Program-made: the position numbers and the translations under genes
DNA from: Sphingobacteriaceae bacterium
Lineage (GTDB): Bacteria > Bacteroidota > Bacteroidia > B-17B0 > Aurantibacillaceae
Reading direction: 5' to 3'
DNA: 64,000 nucleotides
NCBI GenBank assembly: GCA_016715905.1
Contig: JADJXI010000007.1
Location: forward strand, 231,650 to 295,649
In this document: piece after piece, positions 44,421 through 53,794 of the stretch
Numbering within the stretch: position 1 is the first letter of the stretch
Layout: each line of letters starts with the position of its first letter
The notes under the pieces: generated by a model
Databases searched by the model: none
What the model saw: only the letters and a program-made list of their open reading frames with translations
Told to the model about the DNA's origin: nothing

Positions 44421-45333
44421 ACTTTTACTTCCCTTAAAAGGTAAAAGTATTCTCATTACTGGAAGCGGTGGTATGTTAGGTATAGCTTTTCAAGAAATGA
44501 TTCATAAATACTGCGTTGATACTACAGTTTTTGCTTACAAGAAATCACAATTAGACGTTACATGTAGGAAATCCGTTTTATCTTGTGAAAAATTAAAACC
44601 GGATTCAATTATTCATTGTGCTGCAATAGTAAACGCAGATTACTGTGAAGTTGAACAAGATTTTGCAAAAAAAGTCATTGTTGGGGGGACACAAAATATT
44701 ATTGAACTGGCTAATAAATGTAATTCAAAAATAATTTATCCTCAATCTTTCCTGATTTTTGACGGTAAAGTTACGCCAATTAATGAAGATACTAAACCAA
44801 ACCCACTTTCTGCATATGGTAGATTTAAATTGGAAGCTGAAATACTGATAAGAGAGCAAGTAAATGATTCTATTGTAATTAGAATGGCAGGGTTTTTCGG
44901 GGGCCGAAAAGTTGATAAGAATTTTGTCGGGAAAATTATTCCGGAAATTTCAAAATACATCAAAGAAGGTAAAAGTACGATTTCAATTGGAGACAGAATT
45001 TGGCAACCAACATTTACAAATGATTTAGCGTTAAATTCGCTAGTGTTACTTGCTCAAAATAAAAATGGAGTCTATGGAATGGCTTCACATGGAAAAGCAT
45101 CGTTTTACGAACTAACAAGTATAATAATTAATAAACTCGAAATTGAAGATAAAATAAAATTGACTTTTACAAAAACAGAAAGTCTTGGCCTAAATGAAAA
45201 AGCAATTCGACCTGACATTGCAATCATTAGCAATGAACGTCTTATAAATGAAAATATGGAATTTCAACGCTGTTGGAAGGAGGCCTTAACGGAATATATT
45301 AATGACCCTTATTTTAAAAACTTATTTGTATGA
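44398..45333 (+). CDS. RmlD-like dTDP-4-dehydrorhamnose reductase family protein
   Basis: The 311-residue SDR has ILITGSGGMLGIAFQ, HCAAIVNADYCE, YPQSFLIFDG, the YGRFK catalytic YxxxK and VIRMAGFFGG. The short N-terminal fold and the order LDVT, then HCAA, match RmlD, which reduces the 4-keto group of a deoxysugar. Whether rhamnose or another deoxysugar is made is unknown; no rmlABC genes are visible. ATG 44398 lies inside the preceding gene, and the stop shares ATGA with the next start. Confidence 0.85.
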   Translation: MNMNQITELLLPLKGKSILITGSGGMLGIAFQEMIHKYCVDTTVFAYKKSQLDVTCRKSVLSCEKLKPDSIIHCAAIVNADYCEVEQDFAKKVIVGGTQNIIELANKCNSKIIYPQSFLIFDGKVTPINEDTKPNPLSAYGRFKLEAEILIREQVNDSIVIRMAGFFGGRKVDKNFVGKIIPEISKYIKEGKSTISIGDRIWQPTFTNDLALNSLVLLAQNKNGVYGMASHGKASFYELTSIIINKLEIEDKIKLTFTKTESLGLNEKAIRPDIAIISNERLINENMEFQRCWKEALTEYINDPYFKNLFV

Positions 45334-46370
45334 ATACAATATTAGACAACTATCATTCTCCTTTTCTTGGACAATTAAAAAACAGAATAGTAATGTCAGC
45401 AATGACAAGAGGATTTGCCAGCGAAAAACACTTATGCACTCATGATATTTTGGAGTATTATGAACGACGTGCCAAAGATGGAATTGGCTTAATAATAACT
45501 GAAGGAATTATTATTCATCCATCAGCAGACGGTTACAATCGAGTCCCCCATTTATATACGAATGAACAAGCTAAAGAATGGAAAAAAGTAACAGATGCTG
45601 TGCACAACCATAACACGAAAATTTTCGCACAACTATGGCATTGTGGTAGAATTTCACACTCAGATTTCACAAATGGAGAAACCATAGTAAGCTCTACCAA
45701 CAAACCAGCAGAAGGAATAAATAGACAAAACAATAAACCATTCGGTACACCAAGAGCACTTAAAACGGATGAGATTCCAATGATTTACGATATGTTTATG
45801 AATTCTGCAGATAAAGCATTTGACGCAGGTTTTGATGGAGTTGAAATTCATATGGGACATGGATATTTAATTGATCAATTTCTAGATTCAAGAATTAATG
45901 ATAGAAATGATAAATATGGAGGAAGTATTGAAAACAGATGTCGTATTGCTCTTGAATTAACAGAACAGCTTCTAAAGAAATTCGGGCCTAATAAAATATT
46001 ATTAAGACTTTCGCCTTCAAGAATGATGGGTGGCTTATACGAATGGCCGGAACTTGATGATATGATTAACTATTTATTCTCAGAACTAGAAAAGTTAGGC
46101 CTAAGATTAATAGATATAAGTTGTGCCAATGCTGACTATCATCAAACATCCGGCAAATCAATAAGGAAAATTAGAAAGTTATGGAAACACACTATTATTG
46201 GAGGAGCATCTTTGAGTGTTGCATCTGCGAATTCAGAAATAAGAGACGGTTACTTAGATTTGGTGACTTGGGGGAGAGCGATTCTGGCAAATCCTGATTT
46301 TGTAACGAAATTAAAAGAATTAAAACCACTCCAGACAATGACTGATGAAATGAGAACAATATTATATTAA
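45330..46370 (+). CDS. NADH:flavin oxidoreductase (old yellow enzyme family)
   Basis: The 346-residue TIM-barrel flavoprotein has MSAMTRGFA near the N-terminus, QLWHCGRISH, DGVEIHMGHGYLIDQFLDSRINDR and KYGGSIENRCR, all hallmarks of OYE. It transfers hydride from FMN to activated alkenes or nitro compounds. The middle of a polysaccharide operon is not its usual setting; an enone-forming sugar or lipid intermediate is one possible substrate. ATG 45330 overlaps the previous stop (ATGA) and the next gene starts 1 bp after its TAA, so it is embedded in the operon. Confidence 0.93.
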   Translation: MNTILDNYHSPFLGQLKNRIVMSAMTRGFASEKHLCTHDILEYYERRAKDGIGLIITEGIIIHPSADGYNRVPHLYTNEQAKEWKKVTDAVHNHNTKIFAQLWHCGRISHSDFTNGETIVSSTNKPAEGINRQNNKPFGTPRALKTDEIPMIYDMFMNSADKAFDAGFDGVEIHMGHGYLIDQFLDSRINDRNDKYGGSIENRCRIALELTEQLLKKFGPNKILLRLSPSRMMGGLYEWPELDDMINYLFSELEKLGLRLIDISCANADYHQTSGKSIRKIRKLWKHTIIGGASLSVASANSEIRDGYLDLVTWGRAILANPDFVTKLKELKPLQTMTDEMRTILY

Positions 46371-46371
46371 T

Positions 46372-47382
46372 TTGAAACTCGAATACAATCTCCCTTTACT
46401 ATCTATTGCAATTCCGACATGGAATCGGGCTAAAATTTTAAAATTGGCTTTAAACAATTTATTGCCACAAATTTTACCCTTTAAAGATAAGATACAATTT
46501 ATCATCTCTGATAACGGCTCAACTGATGAAACAGCTCAAGTCATAGAAGAGAATAAAAGAAATTATTCAGAAATTAATTTTATTCATTTTAAACATCTCA
46601 CGAATACAGGGTATTATGGTAATTTTACCAAATGTAGAGAATTAGCAAACGGAAAATATTTTTGGTTACTATCTGATAATGATTATGTTGTTGACGGTAT
46701 AGTAAGAGAAGTTGTTAATAGGCTAATTAGTGACCATCCAACTTTCGTTTTTTTGTCTGATTGGGGTGAATACGTCAAAGAAGAAAAATTTAAATACATT
46801 CATTTTCACAAACCTATGTCAATTAACGAGGCGCTTGTGAAATACAATTACAAATTAACTTTAACGAGTGCAGTTATATTCCTAAATTTCAAACAGCATG
46901 ATTCAAATTACTTAGAAGAATTTAGAGGGAATGCTTTTATTGGTTATATTTTTTTCATGACTAGTTTAATTAATAAAGGTAATGCAATTATTATTTACGG
47001 CAAAGGATTACTCACAAACTATGCCGATATTAGTTTCAATGTGTTCTACGCGTTTTCGGTAGAATTAAAAAAATGTTTAAAATATGCTGTTGGCAAAAAA
47101 CTAATATCAAAAGCAATTGAGAATTCCGTGATTAACAATTCAATAAAAGATTTAACAGCAAATCATTACATAGCGTACAGGTTAAATGGAAAAATTTTTG
47201 GAGAAGGTGTAACTGATAAAGACCAAATTGAAAGCCTATTAAAACAAGGATTCGAAGAATATGAAAATTATAAAAAAGTGTTACAACCGTTATTTCGATT
47301 ATCAAAGAATGGATTGAAAATAATTTATTATAAAAAGAAAATAATAAAAAAAATTACAAAAAGAATTATATCTAATGCGTAA
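46372..47382 (+). CDS. Glycosyltransferase family 2
   Basis: The 336-residue GT-A enzyme has LSIAIPTWNRAKILK at the N-terminus, ISDNGSTDETAQVIE, and the metal-binding LLSDNDYVVDG. It should add a sugar to the lipid-linked repeat unit on the cytoplasmic side. The start is TTG 46372, one base after the OYE stop. The gene resembles that at 54931-55926 (IPTWNR, LLPQ, FKD), and each is followed by an FkbM-type methyltransferase, which suggests an old duplication of the pair. Confidence 0.9.
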   Translation: MKLEYNLPLLSIAIPTWNRAKILKLALNNLLPQILPFKDKIQFIISDNGSTDETAQVIEENKRNYSEINFIHFKHLTNTGYYGNFTKCRELANGKYFWLLSDNDYVVDGIVREVVNRLISDHPTFVFLSDWGEYVKEEKFKYIHFHKPMSINEALVKYNYKLTLTSAVIFLNFKQHDSNYLEEFRGNAFIGYIFFMTSLINKGNAIIIYGKGLLTNYADISFNVFYAFSVELKKCLKYAVGKKLISKAIENSVINNSIKDLTANHYIAYRLNGKIFGEGVTDKDQIESLLKQGFEEYENYKKVLQPLFRLSKNGLKIIYYKKKIIKKITKRIISNA

Positions 47383-48100
47383 ATTATATACCATAAACAA
47401 ATTGCTTAATCCCTTTGGTGTAGAGTTAAAAAAATACAATCTCAACAATAACGAATTATTGAGAAGGTCCAATTTTTTTAAAGAAAAAAAGATTGATTTA
47501 ATCATTGATGTTGGCGCCAATGTTGGGTCTTTTGGAGACGAAGCAAGAAAAGGTGGTTACCGTGGGAAAATTTGTTCTTTTGAACCTATAAAAGTATTAT
47601 ATGAAAAATTAGAGAAAAAATCTTCTTTAGACTGTAATTGGGAATCCTTTAATTTTGCATTAGGTGATAATAAAAGAAATACAATTATTAATATTTCAAA
47701 AAACTTGCATAGTAATTCAATACTTGGAATGTTAGATTTGCACAAAAATACTCAACCCACATCTTCATATATAAATCAAGAAAACATTGAGGTGGAAATG
47801 CTTGATAATATTTTTGAGCGAATAAATAGAAATAATAGCAATATTTATTTAAAAATTGATACACAAGGTTATGAGTCCTTTGTTTTAGAGGGGGCCAAAA
47901 AATCCTTGAGTAAAATTAATTTTATACAACTAGAGATGTCGTTAAAGCCACTTTATGATGGACAATTATTATTTCACGATCTTTATTCCATGTTAATAAA
48001 AGAAGATTACAAATTATATAATGTTGAGCGTGGTTTTACAAATGAATCAAATGGGGAATTAATGCAATTAGATGGCATATTCGTTCGAGAAGAAAGTTGA
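47375..48100 (+). CDS. FkbM-family methyltransferase
   Basis: The 241-residue SAM enzyme has LIIDVGANVGSFGDEARK (motif I), CSFEPIKVLYEKL (acidic loop) and YLKIDTQGYESFVLEGA, the FkbM signature. It probably O-methylates a sugar of the repeat unit. ATG 47375 overlaps the GT gene by 8 bp, and its stop shares TTGA with the next gene. Confidence 0.92.
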   Translation: MRKLYTINKLLNPFGVELKKYNLNNNELLRRSNFFKEKKIDLIIDVGANVGSFGDEARKGGYRGKICSFEPIKVLYEKLEKKSSLDCNWESFNFALGDNKRNTIINISKNLHSNSILGMLDLHKNTQPTSSYINQENIEVEMLDNIFERINRNNSNIYLKIDTQGYESFVLEGAKKSLSKINFIQLEMSLKPLYDGQLLFHDLYSMLIKEDYKLYNVERGFTNESNGELMQLDGIFVREES

Positions 48101-49386
48101 ACACAACATTAAATTATAGTAAAAATCAGCTAATAAATACAAGATTAGCAACGAAACTATCTAATAAAAATGAGAAAATTGGACTTTTTTTGGTTTTTAT
48201 GTTACTTGCTGTATCCGGAATAGAATACTTTTATAGATCTCAATATTATATAATTGTCGCATTTATAATTTCCGGATTCTTTTTCATTAAAGCTAACCTA
48301 AAATTCGAATCTTCTCTCACTCTAATTATTGCAATTTTTTTAATAGTTGAATCGTTTCAATATGCAACTTTTGGAGGTTTTAATTTATGGACATTTTCAG
48401 GGTCTTATATTCGTCTTCTCCTCGCTTATTTTGTAGTTCAAATTACCGGCAAAAATTTCCCAAAACTATATGTAAAAGTCCTTTACTTTTTCTCCATAGT
48501 ATCTCTTTTATTTTACTCTGTGTCTTTTTTGCCCGGGATGAGTGTGTTTTATAAAAACATACTTGGGAATTTGGTTCCGCCAATTTTCAAAGCGGAAGGA
48601 GACTTCTATTTACCAATCCCTAATATTGTGATATTTAACTTTGAAGATTCTTTATTTATAGATTCACGTAACCCCGGTCCATTTTGGGAGCCTGGAGCAT
48701 TTGCAGTATTTTTAATTATTGCGTTACTTTTTAATCAAATTGAAGAAAAAAAATTATTAAAGAAAAAAAATATTGTTTTTACTATTTGTCTCATAACAAC
48801 ATTTTCAACAGCAGGCTATTTAGCATTTTTTATTTTCTTAATATTTTTGAACTATGACCTAATTAAGAGAAATGTTTTATATTCGTTTTTATTATTTGGC
48901 TTAATTACTTCTACGTTATTTTTATATGAACATATACCATTTTTAAAAGAAAAAATTGAAAATAATATAGATATAGCAGATGAATCAACTTCTTCTCGTT
49001 TTGGGAGTGCACAAGCTGATTTAGTTTACTTCAGTAAAAGTCCGTTTTTTGGTATGGGAAGAGCTGGTGCTAAAAACAACTTTAAAGATGATTTTACTCA
49101 TGATGACCATCGTAATAATGGAATTTTCGTGCTACTAGCAAACTATGGCTTACCATTTACACTTTTCTACATTTTCTTTATTTATTTCACTTTTTTGAAA
49201 ATTGGAAAGTTATGTGGTTTTTCTTCTGCTTATTCAATTTTTTCAATCTTAATTATTCTCATTCTTGCCTTTTCTCAAGCCCTCTTTCTAAAGCCAATTT
49301 TTAATGCCTTCTTATTTTTACCGGAAGTATTTAACAGATATTTGAATGCTAAGGCTAACATGCCAATAAAAATAAATGGGAATTAA
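48097..49386 (+). CDS. Wzy-like O-antigen polymerase (membrane)
   Basis: The 429-residue protein has 10 to 11 hydrophobic helices and a large polar loop (about 150-215) containing RNPGPFWEPGAFAVFL, then FGMGRAGAKNNF and DDHRNNGIFVLLANYGLPF. This is the pattern of O-antigen polymerase/ligase proteins. In a locus with Wzx, Wza and Wzc it most likely polymerises repeat units on the periplasmic side. TTG 48097 overlaps the previous stop by 4 bp (TTGA). Confidence 0.82.
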   Translation: MNTTLNYSKNQLINTRLATKLSNKNEKIGLFLVFMLLAVSGIEYFYRSQYYIIVAFIISGFFFIKANLKFESSLTLIIAIFLIVESFQYATFGGFNLWTFSGSYIRLLLAYFVVQITGKNFPKLYVKVLYFFSIVSLLFYSVSFLPGMSVFYKNILGNLVPPIFKAEGDFYLPIPNIVIFNFEDSLFIDSRNPGPFWEPGAFAVFLIIALLFNQIEEKKLLKKKNIVFTICLITTFSTAGYLAFFIFLIFLNYDLIKRNVLYSFLLFGLITSTLFLYEHIPFLKEKIENNIDIADESTSSRFGSAQADLVYFSKSPFFGMGRAGAKNNFKDDFTHDDHRNNGIFVLLANYGLPFTLFYIFFIYFTFLKIGKLCGFSSAYSIFSILIILILAFSQALFLKPIFNAFLFLPEVFNRYLNAKANMPIKINGN

Positions 49387-50173
49387 AGAAATAATATTAA
49401 AATCATACAGACTCTTTAAAAAAACGTTTAAGAAAATTAAATCAATTGAGTATTTATTCTATTTAGGTAATAACTACTCTTGTCCTGTATGCGTTATCAA
49501 ATTAAAAAAATTTAAAACTTATGGGGGTAGTTATTCAATTAAGGGGCAAAATATAGATCACACAACTCCTAATTATTCATGCCCAAAATGCGGAAGTGGA
49601 ATACGTCATCGATTAATCATGGCATTTTTAAAGCAAAATCATGATAAATTGCTTTCAGGAAGAAGAAAAATTTTACATTTCGCACCAGAAAAATATATTA
49701 CCAATTTTTTTAATCACTATAGCAATATTGAATATATTCAAGCTGATATTGATCCTACCAAATTTAAAAATGCAATTAAACAGGATATTACAAACATTAC
49801 TTTGCCTTTAAATAGTATAGATGGGATAATATGTATACATGTATTAGAACACATTTATGAAGATTTAATAGCTATTCAACAATTAAATAAAGTTTTAAAG
49901 CCGGGAGGATGGTTGCTGTTGGTATTACCCATTTACGGGGATGTTACCTTTGAAATTCCAAATTTAACTGCTAAAGAACGTGAGGTACAATACGGAATTG
50001 ATGAGCATATGCGATTGAACGGTTTAGACATTACCCGAAAATTAGAAGATGAAGGATTCGAAGTAACCGTAATTTCAACAGAAAATATTGTTGGTGATTA
50101 TTTTGATAAAAAAATAAAAACACCACATTCTGAAAGCGATAAATATCTTTTTTATTGCACAAAAGTAAAATAG
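49376..50173 (+). CDS. SAM-dependent methyltransferase with zinc-ribbon-like N-terminus
   Basis: Two CxxC pairs near the N-terminus (YSCPVC, YSCPKCGSG) resemble a zinc ribbon. The class I methyltransferase core follows: ILHFAPEKY, YIQADIDPTKFKN, DGIICIHVLEHI and LKPGGWLLLVLPI. Such proteins are frequent in glycan clusters and are assumed to methylate sugars or terminal residues. ATG 49376 overlaps the polymerase gene by 11 bp, and the next gene's GTG abuts its stop. Confidence 0.85.
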   Translation: MGIKEIILKSYRLFKKTFKKIKSIEYLFYLGNNYSCPVCVIKLKKFKTYGGSYSIKGQNIDHTTPNYSCPKCGSGIRHRLIMAFLKQNHDKLLSGRRKILHFAPEKYITNFFNHYSNIEYIQADIDPTKFKNAIKQDITNITLPLNSIDGIICIHVLEHIYEDLIAIQQLNKVLKPGGWLLLVLPIYGDVTFEIPNLTAKEREVQYGIDEHMRLNGLDITRKLEDEGFEVTVISTENIVGDYFDKKIKTPHSESDKYLFYCTKVK

Positions 50174-51046
50174 GTGATAAAAATTTCAGTCGTTATACCA
50201 ACTTTTAATCGAAGAGAACACTTAAAACAACTTTTAATTCAACTTAATGAAATTTCCGGTCAAAATTATTGTTTAGAAATTATCGTTGTAGTTGACGGTT
50301 CTACTGATGGGACTCTTGAACTGCTTAAAAAAGAATTTGATTTTGTCCATATTGTTGAAGGTGATGGAAATTGGTGGTATACTAAAAGTATGAATGAGGG
50401 ATTTAATTATTCTAAACGGTTTAACTCAAAGTACACACTATTATTAAATGATGATGTTATACTCGGTTTAAACTATATTGAAAATATTGTGAAAGCAGCT
50501 GAATCAAAAAATGATTCCATCGTCTCTTCCATCTGCTTCTCTCACGAAACTCCCCATTTGTTATTTGATGCCGGAGTGAAAGAAATAAAGTGGTGGCGAT
50601 TTAAATTCATTAAGTATCTAAAGCAATTAGGCACGGCTAATCCAAAAGATTATACAGGACTTTATCCAACCTTGGCCATTACCGGAAGAGGGACATTAAT
50701 TCCTACAAATTTACTTTTCACTCTTAATTTATATGATGAAGGCTTTAAACAATATGGCTCTGATATTGAATTAGGATTTAGGGCAAGTGCAAATAGCATA
50801 AAAATGTTTGTGAGTTGGGACGCACAAATATTCAGCATAGTAAATACCACCGGAAAAGGAGCTTCATTTATCAAATCATCATTTTTTGATTTTATTAAAA
50901 GTCAATTTAATCCATACAGCATGAATTATTTACCAGATTCATTTCGGATAGCCTGGCGTTATGGTATAAAATTACTTTTCCCTTTAACCTGCAGTATTAT
51001 TTTGCTTGGAAATTTAAAGGCTTACTGCTTTAATAAAAAGTATTAA
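50174..51046 (+). CDS. Glycosyltransferase family 2 (copy B)
   Basis: The 290-residue GT-A enzyme has ISVVIPTFNRREHL, VVDGSTDGTLELL, EGDGNWWYTKSMNEGF, LLLNDDV (DxD-like) and GRGTLIP. GNWWYTKSMNEGF, LNDD and GRGTLIP recur in the gene at 52907-53794, so the two are paralogues flanking asnB. The start is GTG 50174, directly after the previous TAG. A hydrophobic C-terminal segment (LLFPLTCSIILLGNL) may bind the membrane. Confidence 0.9.
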   Translation: MIKISVVIPTFNRREHLKQLLIQLNEISGQNYCLEIIVVVDGSTDGTLELLKKEFDFVHIVEGDGNWWYTKSMNEGFNYSKRFNSKYTLLLNDDVILGLNYIENIVKAAESKNDSIVSSICFSHETPHLLFDAGVKEIKWWRFKFIKYLKQLGTANPKDYTGLYPTLAITGRGTLIPTNLLFTLNLYDEGFKQYGSDIELGFRASANSIKMFVSWDAQIFSIVNTTGKGASFIKSSFFDFIKSQFNPYSMNYLPDSFRIAWRYGIKLLFPLTCSIILLGNLKAYCFNKKY

Positions 51047-51050
51047 ATAA

Positions 51051-52898
51051 ATGTGTGGACTAAGCGGGTTTATTGTTTGTGATAATTCAACTATTTCTTT
51101 AGATGAATTGCAAATCATGAATAGAACAATGATTAACAGAGGCCCGGACGCGGAAGGTTACTATTATATGAATGGCAAACTTGGTTTGGCATCGAGAAGA
51201 CTAAAAATTAAAGACCTTAGCGATGGAGCCAATATGCCATTATCCAATGAAGATAATTCTGTTCAAGTAGTTTTTAATGGGGCAATTTATAACTTCAATG
51301 AGTTACGGCAAATATTAATACGAGATGGACATCACTTTAAAACAAGCGGTGACACAGAAGTTATTGTTCATTCATATGAAAAGTGGGGTATTGATTGTTT
51401 TAGCAAATTTAATGGGATGTTTGCCATAGCAATTTGGGACAGTAAATTAGAAAAAATTATTTTAGCCCGAGATCGAGTTGGAATTAAACCCCTCTATTAT
51501 TATTACAACAATGGTAATATGGCTTTTGCTTCTGAATTAAAACCCTTGTTAAAATTTCCACTATTTAGAAAAGAAATTAATGTGGAATCGGTTTACACTT
51601 ACATTTCACTTCACAATATACCTGCCCCTAAAACAATCTTTACTAATACCTTTAAATTAGAACCCGGAACTATTTTAGAATACCACAAAGGGGCATTCAA
51701 AATAAGCAGCTATTGGGATTTACTAAATGTTAATATTCAAAACAAACAATTAAAGTCAACCCATGAATATTTAGATGAAATTGATAATTTATTAACTGAA
51801 TCCGTACGGCAAATGCTAATTGCTGACGTTCCCGTTGGAACATTTCTTAGCGGAGGCATTGATTCTTCTCTTATTGTGTCTATTATGTCCAAAATTTCAC
51901 CAACTAAGGTAAATTCTTTTACCATTGGGTTTGACGATAAAAAGGTGAACGAAGCGGCACATGCCAAAAGTATAGCTGAACATTTAGGTTTGAATCATCA
52001 CACGCTTTATCTTGAACAAAAAGATATTAGTGATACCATCTCTACGGTTGCTGAACATTATGATGAACCATTTGGGGACCTCTCACTTTTACCTACATTG
52101 TTACTTGCGAAATTCGCTAAAAAAGATATTACGGTAGCGCTTTCCGGCGATGGTGCAGATGAATTTTTTGCCGGGTATCCCCGCTTTATTAAAATTGGGA
52201 AAATGTACAGTAAGGAAAAGTGGTTAAGTTTAAATTCAATCTCATTACTATCTAAAATGTCTGCGCGATTCTTGACCGGCAAGTACAAAAAGATGGCCCA
52301 GGTGTTCGAATCCAAAGTTCTGGAAAAATCTTATACCTATATGATGGGGCATATTTCGGAGTTTGATTTAAGAAAAATAAGTATTGACAAACTACTTGGT
52401 TATGCGAGTGAAGTATCTAAATACAAACAAAATAAAATGGATTCGCTTGATTATACCTATTATCTTCTATCCAAACTTTATTTACCCGAAACTGTACTTA
52501 ATAAAACAGACCGAGCAACCATGGCTAGTTCTCTCGAAGCAAGGGTTCCCTTTTTAGATCATCGATTAATTGAATATGCAGGAACAATACCCGTTAATGA
52601 AAAAATAAAAAATGGTCAGAATAAATTCTTATTAAGACAATTACTCAATAGATATATCCCAAAGTATTTAACCGACCGACCCAAAAAAGGATTTGATGTA
52701 CCAATGGACTGGAATCAAAAAGATTTAAAAGAACTTGCCTTACACTATTTTTCCAAAGAAAAGATTGATAAAGAAGGATATTTCGATTCAAAAGAAATTA
52801 AAAAATTGTTAGATGAACATTGGTCCGGCAAAATGAATCATGGTCATAGATTATGGGTCTTACTAAGTTTTGAACTTTGGAATGAAAAATATAATTAA
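51051..52898 (+). CDS. asnB: Asparagine synthase-type glutamine amidotransferase
   Basis: The 615-residue protein has the class II glutaminase N-terminus MCGLSGF (Cys2 nucleophile), RGPDAEG, FNGAIYNF and GDTEV. The PP-loop synthetase domain has FLSGGIDSSL (about 267-276) and ALSGDGADEFFAGYPR. It transfers glutamine amide nitrogen to an ATP-activated carboxylate. In polysaccharide operons AsnB homologues usually amidate uronic acids rather than make asparagine; the location between two GT2 paralogues supports that here. Length and motifs are complete. Confidence 0.93.
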   Translation: MCGLSGFIVCDNSTISLDELQIMNRTMINRGPDAEGYYYMNGKLGLASRRLKIKDLSDGANMPLSNEDNSVQVVFNGAIYNFNELRQILIRDGHHFKTSGDTEVIVHSYEKWGIDCFSKFNGMFAIAIWDSKLEKIILARDRVGIKPLYYYYNNGNMAFASELKPLLKFPLFRKEINVESVYTYISLHNIPAPKTIFTNTFKLEPGTILEYHKGAFKISSYWDLLNVNIQNKQLKSTHEYLDEIDNLLTESVRQMLIADVPVGTFLSGGIDSSLIVSIMSKISPTKVNSFTIGFDDKKVNEAAHAKSIAEHLGLNHHTLYLEQKDISDTISTVAEHYDEPFGDLSLLPTLLLAKFAKKDITVALSGDGADEFFAGYPRFIKIGKMYSKEKWLSLNSISLLSKMSARFLTGKYKKMAQVFESKVLEKSYTYMMGHISEFDLRKISIDKLLGYASEVSKYKQNKMDSLDYTYYLLSKLYLPETVLNKTDRATMASSLEARVPFLDHRLIEYAGTIPVNEKIKNGQNKFLLRQLLNRYIPKYLTDRPKKGFDVPMDWNQKDLKELALHYFSKEKIDKEGYFDSKEIKKLLDEHWSGKMNHGHRLWVLLSFELWNEKYN

Positions 52899-52906
52899 CT
52901 GAACTA

Positions 52907-53794
52907 GTGAAAAAAATTGTAGTACTAATACCAACTTATAATAGAAAAGAACAGTTGATTCAGCTTTTGAAACAACTATTGGTAAAAGGATACTATGGTC
53001 AATATACTTTTGAGATTGTGGTGGTAGTTGACGGTTCACAAGACGGAACTTTGGAAACTTTAGAAAAAGAATTTAAACAAATACACGTTGTTAAAGGTAA
53101 TGGCAATTGGTGGTATACCAAAAGCATGAATGAAGGTTTCAAATACGCAGATAAATTAAATCCGCATTTTGTATTAACGCTAAATGATGATATTAAACTT
53201 GAATCCGATTACTTGCAAAAGATGATTAAAGCTATTCATCAATCCCCTTCAAATAGTATCATTGGTTCGGTTTCACTTACTGAAAATAATCCACACAAAT
53301 TATTATTTTCAGGTATAAAAAAAATAAAATGGTGGAGGATGAAACTTGTGAGATACCATGAACTTTTCGAGCAAATTGATATAAAACAACAAGCTGGAAT
53401 TTATAAATCAATAGCATTACCCGGACGTGGAACCTTGATACCTTTTTCAATTATAAAAGAACTTAAAATGTTCGATGCGCAATTTTTACAATATCACTCA
53501 GACTATGATTTTTGCCTAAGGGCTCGTAAAAAAGGATATTGTACCGTAATTTCATGGGAGGCTATAAATTATAGTTACGCTGCCCAAACCTCTGCTTCCA
53601 CTTCTTACTTGAAAAGTTCTCTTAATTCATTTATAAAAAGCTTTTTTCAACGAAATTCCAGAATCTTTATTCTAGACCATATTCGTTTCATAAGTAGGCA
53701 TGGTAACAAAATATTAATTCCCATTACATTCTTGATATTCATTTTAGCTTCCTTTAAAGCTCATTTTTTTAATAAAAAATTAAATGAAATTTAA
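52907..53794 (+). CDS. Glycosyltransferase family 2 (copy B')
   Basis: The 295-residue paralogue of the gene at 50174 has IVVLIPTYNRKEQL, VVVDGSQDGTLETL, GNWWYTKSMNEGF, LTLNDDI and PGRGTLIPFS. The start is GTG 52907, 8 bp after asnB. The pair probably adds two similar sugars, or the same sugar in two linkages. The C-terminal hydrophobic stretch is retained. The 3' end overlaps the next gene by 11 bp. Confidence 0.9.
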   Translation: MKKIVVLIPTYNRKEQLIQLLKQLLVKGYYGQYTFEIVVVVDGSQDGTLETLEKEFKQIHVVKGNGNWWYTKSMNEGFKYADKLNPHFVLTLNDDIKLESDYLQKMIKAIHQSPSNSIIGSVSLTENNPHKLLFSGIKKIKWWRMKLVRYHELFEQIDIKQQAGIYKSIALPGRGTLIPFSIIKELKMFDAQFLQYHSDYDFCLRARKKGYCTVISWEAINYSYAAQTSASTSYLKSSLNSFIKSFFQRNSRIFILDHIRFISRHGNKILIPITFLIFILASFKAHFFNKKLNEI

